64,000 nt of DNA from Marchantia polymorpha subsp. ruderalis. Taxonomy: Eukaryota; Streptophyta; Marchantiopsida; Marchantiales; Marchantiaceae. The notes under the pieces are model-generated. The model made no database searches. It was not told the DNA's origin and was given only the letters and a program-made list of their open reading frames with translations. The DNA lies in contig AP031357.1 of the NCBI GenBank assembly GCA_037833965.1, positions 3,740,001 through 3,804,000 on the forward strand, written 5' to 3'. Made by a program: the position numbers and the translations under genes. Of the stretch, positions 10,526 to 22,704 are shown piece after piece (positions within the stretch are counted from its first letter, which is position 1; the number at the start of each line of letters is the position of its first letter).

Positions 10526-13500
10526 TGTAATAACCCACTAAAGGCTAAAACTGCAATATAGTGGTAGAAAGGTCGAACCCACAGGGACAGAGGAACACAC
10601 AGGGTACAAAGTGTCACGTTTTAACAGACTATTGAGGAGTTTGAATTCTCAGGCAACTGTCACTCCCAGAAATACTGCAAGTGTCCACTCGGAGCGCACT
10701 CGGAGGTCGCACAGTGCAGCGTAAAACACACACACACACACACACCTGAAACTACAGAAACACAACCCAGAGATCCGTTAGGACCTCTACTTCAAGATTT
10801 CAGGGGGAAAGTCTCTCAAGAGCACACTCGGCAAAGCTGCGGGCAGTGACTTCCAACTCCGGCGTTTACAACACTTCCACTAGCTTGCTGCTAGTGTAGG
10901 AAACCCGGTTTGGACTGCCTACTTCGGATCGAAGTCACTCCTACGCGGTGAACAACACTCTCAACTCACAAAACGCGCAGAGAACACAAGTCCGCACTGA
11001 AGGACTCACTGTGAAACATTCCAGTAACACAACAACAGTCTATTGAAGAGTTTGAATTCTCAGGCACTTGTCATTCCCAGAAATACTACAGGGGTTACCC
11101 TCAAAGCACCTGCTGCAGCGTAACCTGAATTTACAACCAAGGCTTACACGAAGTAGCAAAACTTCACTTTGGCATTCAGGGGAAAAATCCCAAGGAGTAC
11201 AATCAGAAAGAAACACTCAAAGGTGTAGGGGCGAAACTGTTCAAGTATCTAACTAGTCACTGGCTCTGAGCATCGGCAGTCACCCGCAGGTGCAGATCCG
11301 AACTACTCAAGTCTCTAACCAATGTACTAGCTCTGAACATTCGGCCGAAGGCCTTCAGCTACAAAATGCGGAACGCTAAGTTGTAACTCCTCGTGCGTGG
11401 TGACAGAACTCAAGGACACAAACACGCAAAGGAAATGGGTTCCTGATCTGCACTTCTGATGGGAAAGAACCCCAGGCAAAACGCCTGGAACTGTTTTATA
11501 CCTTCTAAGTCCTACCTACACTACACTGCACTACGCTACACGCCTGCACGGAACCACGCTACACTACACTCCGCGGAACCTGTACTACGTCTCCTGCGCG
11601 GCCGACTGCCGCGCACTTGCTCCCTACCCTGCCACTCTTCCGCTCGACTGCGCAGTCCCAACCGCTGCAACGCCGCGGACACCTCCCCCTCGAGGGCGGA
11701 CATGGTATCCTGTGCCTTCGACAGAAAGGCTTCAAGCTTCTTCGCTACCTTCCGCCGACTCCTACTGTCGCCTGACAACAACCCGGCTGCGCGCAATTCA
11801 AACTCACGCAGTGTGAGTTTCTCCTGCGCCTTCACTTCCCAGTGGGCGTAGCCCTTGAGACAGTGGGCGACTCGCCTCGCCGTCTCCACCTTCGTGCGAT
11901 CCGCCTCCTTCCTGCGATCCTCTTCAATTATCACTAATTGCGATTCGGCTTCGGCACGTTGCGCTCTCAATTCGCCACACTCTAACTGTAACCTGCGGAT
12001 TAATTCTTCATCCGCCTGCCGTGCGAGCTGACATTGTTCCAACAACCGCGTCTGTCGCACGAGCTCCTCTGACAAAATCCGATTCTGGGCCTGCTCAGAA
12101 TCGAGTGCTTCCTTGACCTTCACCTGCTCCTTGGTGAGCTCGCCCAGTTTCTCATCCTTCATCTTCTCGGAGTGCTTGTAGAATTTCTGATTAAGCTTGT
12201 ACTGTCCCCACAAGCACTCATGCTTCTCCTTCAAGTCCCTCAACTCCTGGTCCACTCTAGCTAATAGCTTGCTGGTGTGGACTTTAGTGCGAGTCCGCCT
12301 GCGCACTAACTCGATGTAAGATCCCGGCTGAAGTGGGTCGGCGTATTTATCGACCTTGCGATCCAAGTACCGCAGCAACGGAATCACCTGCTCAGAGAGC
12401 GCCGCCGCCGGCGCTCCAACAATTTCCTCCTCCTCCTCCTCGGTGTCTTCTGCTCCTGACATTTCTTCCGTGGAGCCTCCGTCGTCATCATCCGAGTGGA
12501 GAATTTCAGTCGCCATTGAATGCGTCGGCGACTGCCCCGAGTGGGGCTGCACGTCCTCGACGTGTGCTGCCTGCGAAGGCACGGCTGCAGCCTCGCTGCT
12601 CGTCGCCAAAATGTCTAAGGCGGAAGGCGAATGTATCCGAGCGGCATCCCCGTCTCTCGCTGGTTGATTGCCTACCGCATTCTCTCTGTCGCCGTCGTCC
12701 GTCGCCGAGGGCAATTGAGCGGAGGGTGGCTGCGCGGGGTTGGATTGCGCATCGCGTATCGAGATTTCCTCCCGCGGACAGTCACTCCGCTCCTCCGTCT
12801 GCTGCTCCCTCGATCGGTCCGTGGGGGCTGTGCCCGGCCCGTGCGCAGGCGCATTTGCCGGCGCCCGTCGCAGGCGTAGCGCCGCGGACATCTATCGCCG
12901 AAGGCGACATGGCCGGGGGCCGCACGCCCGATGTTCCTTGGCCTATAGGCCCTACCGCCGAAGGCGCATCTACCGGCGGACTTCCCGCCGATGGTGCGGC
13001 CTCCGCACGCTCTCTGCTCGTATCCCCTCGGCTCGAAGGCCCTGGCGCCGAAGGCGCAAATTGCGGCGCGTGGTGCGCCGGAGGGTCTGGCCCCGAGGGC
13101 CGGTGTCTCGTAGGCGGTTCTTCCGCCGGCTCCTTCCCCTTCCTACGTTGGAACGGGGGTGATTCTTGCCTGTGCACAGGCGGCACGTGTGGAGGTGTCC
13201 TGTGCACAGGCGAGCGCCTGTGCACAGGCGGACTGCTCCTTCCCACGCGTAAGCGTAGATCCACGTCCACTTGTGTTCGCCGGTCCGCGGAGGCTCGTCC
13301 GTCCGCGGAGGTTCGCCTGTGCGCAAACGGAACATCTGTCCGCATCGCACGTGGTAACTCCGGAGGCCCTTGGCCCGTAGGCGGCCTCTCTCCCGACGAG
13401 GTTGCAGCGTGGCCCGTTGCTCCTGCGGTCGTCCGCGCTTCCTCTCGCCTCTCTGGCGACGCACTTCCTATCTCCGTCGCAATCGTCGCCGTGTCTGCAC

Positions 13501-15891
13501 TGTCAGCTGGTAACACCAGTCTGCGTGCCTTCTGCTTCGGCCGGCTGTATGGCTCGCACAGCGGCCGTGGTCGAATGGGAGCAGAGGGTTCTTGATGCTG
13601 CTCCTCTTCGGACTCTTCCCTCCATCGCCGCTTCCGCGGCACTCGCGCTGCAGGAGTGTGTCTCCCTTCATCCCTCCGTCTTGATGGGGTAGAAGTCGGT
13701 GACTCCTCCGCATCAGTATCAACCTCGTTCTCCCGCACATACTTCCCGGGATGGTCGATGGACAATGGCGGAAAATGTTCAAGCTCCGCCGCTGTCAAAC
13801 AATTCCGCTGTCGATAAAAATTGATGAGGAAAGGAGAAAGATGGTTTAGAGTTCCCCCCTTCTCCTCAAACGCGTGCTGTCGCATCACCCTGTGCAGGAT
13901 GCTCGCCCAGTGAATTGGAGTTCCCTCGATGACGCACTCCACAAAAGAGACCTGCCACAATGTGATGTAGCAAGCGCGGTGCGGCTGCAGTAATTGCATC
14001 AGCGCCGCGGACAAAGTCCGGCGAAATCGATCCTTGTAATCACGGGTCCTGTACCCATTCTTGGTAGACCTCCCGGTCTTGAACAGCTCCACAAATTGCG
14101 CCTCTTCTTGTTTGGTCACCTTGATGCTCTCACTGTCGAAAAGGAGGTGCCCTGGCATGCCAGCACATCTTCCCAATGCCTGCGCCCAATCTTGGACTGT
14201 CCACCGATCAACATGCGGACGCAATCCGCGCGAGGGTGGTCCCTGTGGCTCTAGCCACTCGCGCACCATATTCGCGCAGATGTAATTCCATCCCCATAGC
14301 AAGAAATCGAGCTTTCTTGCTATTAAGCGCTCTTCGAAAGCGCGCAGCCCGTTCTGCGGCAGGCGAAGTGGCACCATCCGCAATCTGCTCGGTCTCGTCA
14401 TTGCGTTCCTGGGGTTCGCTCGCCCGCTCATTCTACTTCCGCACTGTCCGCGTTTCTTTCTCTCTCGGCAAACTCTAATCGCTCTCAATTCCAAATCACG
14501 CGCACTCACTTCTCCCTCAATCAACAAGAAATCTCCTGTGTGACGACGTCGAGAATGGTCCGCAGCCAGCAGATGAATGCGCGCAGCGCGCACAAGAGAT
14601 TGGAATCGCGAATTCAAGAATGGGACGTTCTCCGCCGCCCGGTCGAAGGTCATGGTCGGCTCTTGGTCGTGAAGAACGTCTCACTTGATGGCCGCGCCGG
14701 CTGTACGCTGGAACGGTCTTCGCTCTCACGCGCGGCTTCACGCTCCGCCGTCGTCGATTAAACTCTCACGCTCGAATTGGCGGATTTGAACTCCGCGAGC
14801 GTGTCACCCTCCGGACATGGGGGCGTAGCGCCGAAGGCGAGTTTTCCGCCTTGCGCGGTACACTTGTTCGTACCGCCCCTCGGCCAATCTCCTTCTGCCT
14901 TGACGCGTGTGTCCGCATGTCGGACAAAAATTCAACTCCTGCCTGTGCGCAGGCAGGGGCCTCGGCGGATTCTCCGCCGGCGCGGAACTTGAACATCCTC
15001 CTGTGCACAGGCGAGCGCCTGTGCGCAGGCGAATTCTGTCCGCGGCGCTGCGCTGGCGCGGAAGGCGTTGACCGTGGTCAGCCGTCTCCGTCCAGTCTGT
15101 CCGTTCCTTGTCTCTCCGTCGGCGATTCCGCCGCCGCAACTCCGTCCGTCCAAGAGCGCATCCACCCGTGCCGTCCGCACGGTCCGTACCGATGGAATTA
15201 CTCTGGCGGCCGTACGTGGCGCCGCGCTGGCGCGGAAGGCGCCGTACACTTTCTACCTCACAAGGCGCATTTCTAGGGCCCAAGGCGGATTTTACGTCGA
15301 CGCCGAAGTGCCTGTGCACAGGCGAGCGCCTGTGCGTAGGCGGACTTCGCGCCTTCCCTAACCCTACTTCGCCTGTGCACAGGCGAACGCCTTCGTCCGC
15401 GCATAGGACAAAACTTGAATCCCCCTTCCGCGTAGGCGGAATTCGCGCCGGTGGCGAACTCCTTCCGCCGTAGGCGACCGCCTCCGTTTCTTCCAGTGGC
15501 GATAACTCCCTAAGTCCTCGTCCGTTCCAAGCGTTCTTGGGCTCGTTAGAATCAGCGCGTCGAGCTCTGTCCAACGGGACCCTAACTTGGTCAAGGCGCC
15601 CGAGGGTTTACCTAATTACGGGGGTTTCCCTACAGCCGCGGACGCAACCTCCGAAGGCGGGTTTTGCGCCTTGCGCCGTAGAGATCCTAACTGCGGAGCT
15701 CGCAGGGAGGGTGGTGCCTGTCCTTACTGCGGCACCCCAAATCCCAGATTCTACAAGATCCCTCGAGAATCCCCGCGATCTTTCGGATTCACTCTGTTTT
15801 GATGTACCGAAGGCTATTTACAATGCTGCCAGGGTACAGTTTTCCAAAAATGTTTTAATTTCCTCAAAATTACCAAAAGTGGGGTACCACA
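10526..15891 (-). mobile_element. Solo group I LTR (element A)
   Basis: A 5366-bp LTR in minus orientation. It runs from TGTAATAACCC on the left to GGGGTACCACA on the right and is flanked by the direct duplication GTGGT (10521-10525 and 15892-15896). Perfect TSDs around a single LTR indicate LTR-LTR recombination after integration. It carries the group I LTR reading frame, TATA box, hairpin, U5 microsatellite, the U3 dyad module and palindrome clusters. The LTR frame is broken, with about one break. Confidence 0.9.
11536..14653 (-). pseudogene. LTR-encoded coiled-coil ORF, group I copy in A (fossil)
   Basis: Group I version of the U3-encoded protein in antisense orientation to the window. 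It has the N-terminal module (LDFLLWGWNYICANMVREWL), a Pro-rich linker with PVHR repeats, an acidic DDDD and EEEEEE patch, the QVIPLLRYLDRK motif, a coiled coil, the CLKGYAHWEV module and an Arg-rich tail. Broken, with about one break. Very similar to the copies in F, G and H. Function unknown. Confidence 0.7.
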
Positions 15892-15896
15892 GTGGT

Positions 15897-16529
15897 TATC
15901 CTATATGAAATCCGAGAATGACGAGTCGAAGTCGAGAGGTGTAGCTGTTACTCGTTCGTCGGGTGGGGCTCATAGATCCACTTCTACCGATTTTCTTGTT
16001 GAGAAATGATTGGTTTTGGTTATATCTCCATGTTCCCCACGGTGGGGGCTTTACCCATCTTCTCGTTAATGTAATCAGTATCTTGTCCCCAATGGAACGG
16101 TTGCAGTTCTTATCGCAAAAGCCACCATCTGTCATACATTTTCTGCATGCGGACTGAACTTGCCAAAATGATGCCTTGGCTGATAAAGATTGTTCTTGAT
16201 GTTATCAGAATTCCAAGGCGAGAGTTGTCTAACATGGACGAATAAAACATGCACATACTGGAGCGAGTCCACGATAAGCTTTAGAAGTAGTTTGAATGCT
16301 AGCTGATAAGATGCACCAGTCGATTTCCAGGAATAGCCAGTTGTTCTGGGCTGGAGATTGCGAAAGAAATTACCCATCTTAGTAAATCCACTCAACTTAC
16401 AATGGGTGTAATAATGTAAAAAATAGGCACCCATGAACATTGAAGATATACATGCATGCAATCGAAAGCACTTGTGATAAATTCCTCGTGTATATCGTTA
16501 TTCCCCTATCGAAGGTAGTTAGACAACCA
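15897..16529. other. Unrecognised AT-rich sequence
   Basis: The stretch between element A and the truncated LTR B. It holds only short reading frames (the longest about 110 codons, minus strand, near 16132-16461) without a recognisable domain. It may be host intergenic DNA or a decayed element. Confidence 0.5.
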
Positions 16530-19422
16530 AATCAAGGTCGCGGGACGCCGTGGCCACCCTCGAGACGGAGGTTACTGCGGTGTTGCGGTGGCTGGGACTG
16601 CGCAGTCGAGCGGAAGACTGGGCAGGTAGGGAGTTAGTGCGCGGCAGTCCTTCGCGCAGAAGGCGAACTACGGGATCTGCAAAGTGTATCGTAGCGTGGT
16701 TCAGTGCAGTCGTGTAGTGCAGGTAGTGTAGTGTTAGTTAGGATCTTAGAGGGTATAAAGTAGTTCAAGGCGTCTTGCCTTGGAATTCTTCCAATTTCGG
16801 AAGTGCAGATCAGGAACTCATTTTCTCTGCGTGTTTGTGTCCTTAGTTCTGTCACCGCGCAAGAGGAGCTACAACTTGGCGATCCGCATTTTGTAGCAGA
16901 AGGCCTTCGGCCGAATGTTCAGAGCTAGTGTACTGGTTAGAGACTTGAGTAATTCGGATCTACACCTGCGGGTGATTGCCGATGCTCAAAGCTAGTTACT
17001 AGTTAGATACTTGAACAGTTTCCCCCTTACACTTTCGAGTGATTGTTCCTGATTGTACTACTTCGGGATTTTTCCCCTCAATGCCAAAGTGAAGTTTTGT
17101 TACTTCAAGTAAGCCTTGGTTGTAATTCAGGTTACGCTGCATCAGGTGCCCTAAGGGCAACCCTTGTAGTATTTCTGGGAATGATGTGGTACCCCACTTT
17201 TGGTAATTTTGAGAAAATTAAAACATTTTTGGAAAACTGTACCACGGCAGCAATGTAAATAGCCTTCGGTGCATCAAAACAGAGTGAATTCGGAAGATCG
17301 CAGAGATTCTCGAGGGACCTCGTAGAATCTAGGAGTTGGGTGCAGCGTTAAGGAAGTACACCGCCCTCCCTGCAAGCTCTGCAGTTAGGATCCCTACGGC
17401 GCAAGGTGCAAAATCCGCCTTCGGCGCTGCGTCCGCGGCGGTAGGGAAATCCTTCATATTTAGGTCAACCCCCAAACGTCTTGACTTACTTAGGGTCTCG
17501 TTGGAAAGAGCTCAACGCGCTGATTCCAACGAGCCCAAGAACGCCAACAACGGATGAGGACTCCGGGAGTTATGAAGGTTGTAAGATACTCAGCTCTTCG
17601 CCTGTGCACAGGCGGAGAAGTTTTGTCCTATGCGCGGACGAAGGAAGTTCGCCTGCGCACAGGCGAAATAGGGTTTTGATGTAGGCGCGAAGTTCGCCTA
17701 CTCACAGGCGCTTCGGCATCGGCGGGAAATCCGCCTTGGGCCCTAGAAATGCGCCTTGTGAGGTAGAAATTGTACGACGCCTTCTGCGCCAGCGCAACGC
17801 CGCGGACGAGCAAGGAGCCGCCATAATAGTAAAATCCGTACGGACTGTACGGACGGGACGGATGGATGCGCTCTTGGACGGACGGAGTTGCGGCGGCGAG
17901 AGCGCCGACGGAGAGACAAAGAACGGACAGTCTGGACGGAGTCGGTTGACCGCGGTCAACGCCTTTCGCGCCAGCGCATCGACGCGGACGGACTTCGCCT
18001 GCGCACAGGCGAGCGCCTGTGCACAGGAGGGTGAAGTTCCGCGCCGGCGGAGAATCCGCCGAGGAGTCCGCCTGCGCACAGGCGGGAGTTGAACTTTTGT
18101 CCGACGTGCGGACACACGCGCCGAGGCAGAGGAGGATTGGCTGAGGAGCGGTACGAACGAGTGTACCGCGCAAGGCGGAAAATCCGCCTTCGGCGCTGCG
18201 CACCCGTGTCCGCGGCGTAGTACGCTCGCGGAGTTCAAATTCGCCAATTCGAGCGTGAGAGTTAAATCGGCGACGGCGGAGCGTGAAGCCGCGCATGAGA
18301 GCGGAGACCGTTTTAGCGTAGAGCCGGCGCGGCCATTGTAATAACCCACTAAAGGCTAAAACTGCAATATAGTGGTAGAAAGGTCGAACCCACAGGGACA
18401 GAGGAACACACAGGGTACAAAGTGTCACGTTTTAACAGACTATTGAGGAGTTTGAATTCTCAGGCAACTGTCACTCCCAGAAATACTGCAAGTGTCCACT
18501 CGGAACGCACTCGGAGGTCGCACAGTGCAGCGTAACACACACACACACACACACACACCTGAAACTACAGAAACACAACCCAGAGATCCGTTAGGACCTC
18601 TACTCAAGATTTCAGGGGGGAAGTCTCTCAAGAGTACACTCAGCGAAGCTGCGGGTAGTGACTTCCAACTCCGGCTTTTACAACACTTCCACTAGCTTGC
18701 TGCTAGCGTAGGAAACCCGGTTTGGACTGCCTACTTCGGATCGAAGTCACTCATACGCGGTGAACAACACTCTCAACTCACAAAACGCGCAGAGAACACA
18801 GGTCCGCACTAAAGGACTCACTGTGAAACATTCCAGTAACACAACAACAGTCTATTGAAGAGTTTGAATTCTCAGGCACTTGTCATTCCCAGAAATACTA
18901 CAGGGGTTACCCTCAAGGCACCTGCTGCAGCGTAACCTGAATTTACAACCAAGGCTTACACGAAGTAGCAAAACTTCACTTTGGCATTCAGGGGAAAAAT
19001 CCCAAGGGAGTACAATCAGAAAGAAACACTCGAAGGTGTAGGGGCGAAACTGTTCAAGTATCTAACTAGTCACTGGCTCTAAGTATCGGCAGTCACCCGC
19101 AGGTGCAGATCCGAACTACTCAAGTCTCTAACCAATGGACTAGCTCTGAACATTCGGCCGAAGGCCTTCAGCTACAAAATGCGGAACGCTAAGTTGTAAC
19201 TCCTCGTGCGTGGTGACAGAGCTCAAGGACACAAACACGCAAAGGAAATGGGTTCCTGATCTGCACTTCTGATGGGAAAGAACCCCAGGCAAAACGCCTG
19301 GAACTATTTTATACCTTCTAAGTCCTACCTAACACTACACCGCACTACCATGGTGCGAGCCGCAACAGATCCAACACCTGAGGAGTCGGCGGCTGCCTTC
19401 CCCTCTAACTTACAACCTAAAT

Positions 19423-19438
19423 CTAACCCTAACCCTAA
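19423..19438. repeat. Short telomere-like CCCTAA run inside D
   Basis: About two and a half CCCTAA(A) units within a region of related, degenerate CTAAATC/CTAACC words. It is too short to indicate a former chromosome end. Confidence 0.4.
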
Positions 19439-19757
19439 ATCTGAATCCTAAGCCTACTGTACAGAACCGCCAGCGCCTTACCATCCAAGATCTGAGGCTA
19501 AAAATTTGCAGGCATGCGTGGCCGGCCGAGATCAACGGCCCCACAAAATTTCAGATCCATCCGACCGTCCATCGCAAAGATATAGGCCCCGCAAGATCTC
19601 TGAACCTAGTCCAAAATTCCTTCTCCAAAATCCGAGGACTGTGGGTCCCACGCGTCCTACACGCAAGCCGCCTACTCGCAGGCCGCCTTGGGCCGAAGGC
19701 CCCTCTAACTGTTAACGCCGAAGGCCTCACGCCTAACCATGACAGCCGCTTTCGACG

Positions 19758-20614
19758 CTCATAACTCATTGACGCCTTATCCGTTTCAAGAGATCTTGGT
19801 CTCGTTGGAACCAACTCGTCGAGTTCTTTCCAACGAAGCCCGAATCAAGTCAAACCGCTAAGAATTGAGAAAGTTATGTTGGTTTTACTCTTCCGCCGAA
19901 GGCGTTCGCCTATCCACAGTCTGTCCGCGGCGCTGAGCTGTCCGTCCGCGGCGATGACCTGGCCGTCCGCGGCGCTGAGCTGTCCGTCCGCTGCGCTGAC
20001 CTGTACGTCCGCGGCGCTGAGCTGGCGCAGAAGGCGCCGTACACTTTCTACCTCACAAGGCGCATTTCTAGGGCCCAAGGCGGATTTCCCGCCGACGCCG
20101 AAGCGCCTGTGCACAGGCGAACGCCTGTGCGCAGGCGAACTTCCTTCGTCCGCGCATAGGACAAAACTTTCTTCGCCTTTGCGCAGGCGGAAAGCTGAGT
20201 ATCTTGCGACCTTCATAACTCCCGGAATTCTCCTCCGTTCGTGGCGTTCTTGGGCTCGTTAGAATCAGCGCGTCGAGCTCTTTCCAACGAGACCCGAACC
20301 AAGTCGAGGCGTTGCGAATTGAGAAAGTTATGAGGGATTCACTCTTCCGCCGAATGCACTCTCCCGCATCGCCGAAGGCGTTGACCGAAGGCGTCTACCG
20401 CCCAAGGCGCATCTTCCGGCGGTTCTTCCACCGAAGGCGTACCGCCAAAGTCGCTCTACCGCCGAAGGCCCCCCATCAGTAACTTCCGACACTCATAACT
20501 CAGTGATCTCTCATCCGTTTTACAAGTTCTTGGGCTCGTTAGAACCAGCGCGTCGAGCTCTTTCCAACGAGACCCTAAGCAACTCAAAGCGTTACGAATT
20601 GAAAAAGTTATGAG
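19758..20614. repeat. Three copies of a roughly 122-bp dyad module in D
   Basis: Units at 19758-19878, 20212-20334 and 20492-20614 share the same plan. An outer inverted pair CTCATAACT ... AGTTATGAG encloses an inner inverted pair CTCGTTRGAA ... TTCCAACGA with GTCGAGYTC between. Related single units occur in U3 of the other LTRs (for example 26131-26252 in E and, in the other orientation, about 36529-36617 in G). Confidence 0.75.
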
Positions 20615-21967
20615 TGATCTACCGCCGAAGGTGCTCGAAGCGGATCGTGCAGCATGAACCGCCCGTTCCGTCCCAAGCGTCCCACTGTGGCCTAAGCCCA
20701 AAACCCCTTGACTGTCCTCGATCCTCTGGTTTCGCGTACCGATTACTATTTACAGCTACTGCCGCGGTACTTAGTATTCAAAAATGTTTTAGTTCCGATA
20801 AAAAACAAAAAGTGGGTTACCACAGCCATCAATTGAGTCGTCCTTCACGAGCAATAGCCGACCATGACCTTCGACCGGGAGGCGGAGAGCGTCCCATTCT
20901 TGAATTCGCGATTCCATTCTCTAGTGCGAGCTGCGCGCGTCCATCTGCTAGCTGCTAAGCATTCTCGACATCGCCGCGCAAAGGATTTCTTGGTAATTGA
21001 GGGAGAAGTGAGTGCGCGTGATTTGGAATTGAGGGAGATTAGAGTTTGCCGAGGAAGAAAGGAGCTCGAGCGGAGCGGAAGGAGAATTAGCAAGCAGGCG
21101 AACTCCAAGAACGCAATGACGAGACTGGGCCGATTGCGGATGCTGCCGCTCCGACTACCACAGAACGGGCTGCGCGCTTTCGAGGAGCGCCTGATAGCAA
21201 GAAAGCTCGATTTCTTGCTATGGGGATGGAACTACATCTGTGTGGATATGGTGCGCGAGTGGCTAGAGCCACAGGTACCACCTAAGCGCGGATTGCGGCC
21301 GCATGTTGATCGATGGACGGTCCAAGATTGGGCGCAGGCATTGGGGAGATGTGCCGGCATCCCAGGGCACCTCCTCTTCGATAGTGAGAGCGTCAAGGTG
21401 TCCAAGCAGCAAGAGTCGCAATTTGTGGAGCTGTTCAAGCGGGGGAAGTCTACCAAGAATGGGTACAAGACCCGCGATTACAAGGATCGATTCCGCCGAA
21501 CTTTGGCTACGGCGCTGCTGCAATTACTGCAGCCACACCGCGCCTGCTACATCACATTGTGGCAGGTCTCTTTTGTGGAGTGCATCATCGAGAGAACTCC
21601 AATTCACTGGGCGAGCATCCTGCACAAGGTGATGCGACAGCACGCTTTTGAGGAGAAGGGGGGAACTCTAAATCATCTCTCTCCTTTCCTCATCAATTTT
21701 TATCGACAGCGAAATTGTTTGACCGCGGCGGAGTGTAACAACCCACCAAAGGCTAAAACTGCAGTATGGTGGTAAAAAGATCGAACCCACAGGGACAGAG
21801 GTAACACACAGAGTAAAAGTGTCACGTTTAACAGACTTTTGTAGAGTTTGAATTCTAGGCGACTGTCACTCCCAGAAATACTGCAGTGCTCGACTCGGAG
21901 GCTCGACTCGGAGGAGGATCTCAACTCGGAGGATGCTCGGAGGATGCACGGTACAGCGTGGTCACTC

Positions 21968-22002
<35 letters not shown>

Positions 22003-22704
22003 GAAACTGGCAAAAAGCACAACTCGGAGGTCGGTCAGGACCTCCGCTTCGGATTTCAGGAGGAAAGTGCCTCACAAGTTCACTCAGAGGTTCTGCAGGT
22101 AGTGCCTCCCACTCCGGCTTTTACTGCCCTTCCGCCAGGAACTAGCGGGGGTACCCGGACTGGACTTCCCACTTCGGAACGAAGCCTCTACATACGCCGT
22201 GGACGTCACCCTCGACTATCACACCAAACGCAGGGAGTGCAGACCCGACTGAGAACTTACTGAAAACACGATCCAGTAACACACACACAACCTGAATTAC
22301 AAACCAAGGTTTACACGAAGTAATGAAACTTCACATTGGCATTCAGGGGAAACTTCCCGTAGGAGTACAATCAGGATATGTCACTCGAAGGAGTAAGGGG
22401 GAACTGTTCAAGTATCTAACTCGTAGCCGGCTCTGAGCATCAGAAATCACCCGCAGGTGCAGATTCGCACTACTCAAGTCTCTAACCGGGTACTAGCTCT
22501 GAACATTCAGCCGAAGGCCTTCAACTACATCATACGGTAACTTCGCTATGCTGCAGCTTCTCTACGTGGTGCCAGGACCAAAATGCACAAACACGTCAAG
22601 AAAGTGAGTTCCTGATCTGCACTTCCGAAACTGGAAGAGTCCCAAGGCAAAACGCCTTGATCTACTTTATACTCTCAAAAGATCCTAACTAGCACTACGC
22701 TATC

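Larger units (their letters stand above)
18337..20824 (-). mobile_element. Short solo LTR D without the LTR ORF
   Basis: A 2488-bp element from TGTAATAACCC to GTGGGTTACCACA with target duplication GCCAT (18332-18336 and 20825-20829). The half from 18337 to about 19350 is a group I R/U5 with TATA box and hairpin. The remaining roughly 1.45 kb is a different, noncoding U3 containing three copies of the dyad module and several short CpG motifs. There is no long reading frame, so this is a noncoding LTR subfamily or derivative. Confidence 0.87.

Noticed and set aside
12333-13595. Long plus-strand frame of about 420 codons
   Set aside because: It is antisense to the LTR-encoded frame of A. Frames opposite CpG-rich, Arg/Pro/Ala-rich coding sequence stay open by composition, and its product is a low-complexity Ser/Gly/Ala/Arg protein. 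The same shadows recur opposite every LTR frame.
16132-16461. 110-codon minus-strand frame as a gene
   Set aside because: No recognisable domain, no clear start context, and the AT-rich intergenic setting. It could be a decayed element, but this cannot be supported.
19423-19438. Interstitial telomere
   Set aside because: Only two to three units, inside an LTR. Chance or LTR low complexity is sufficient.
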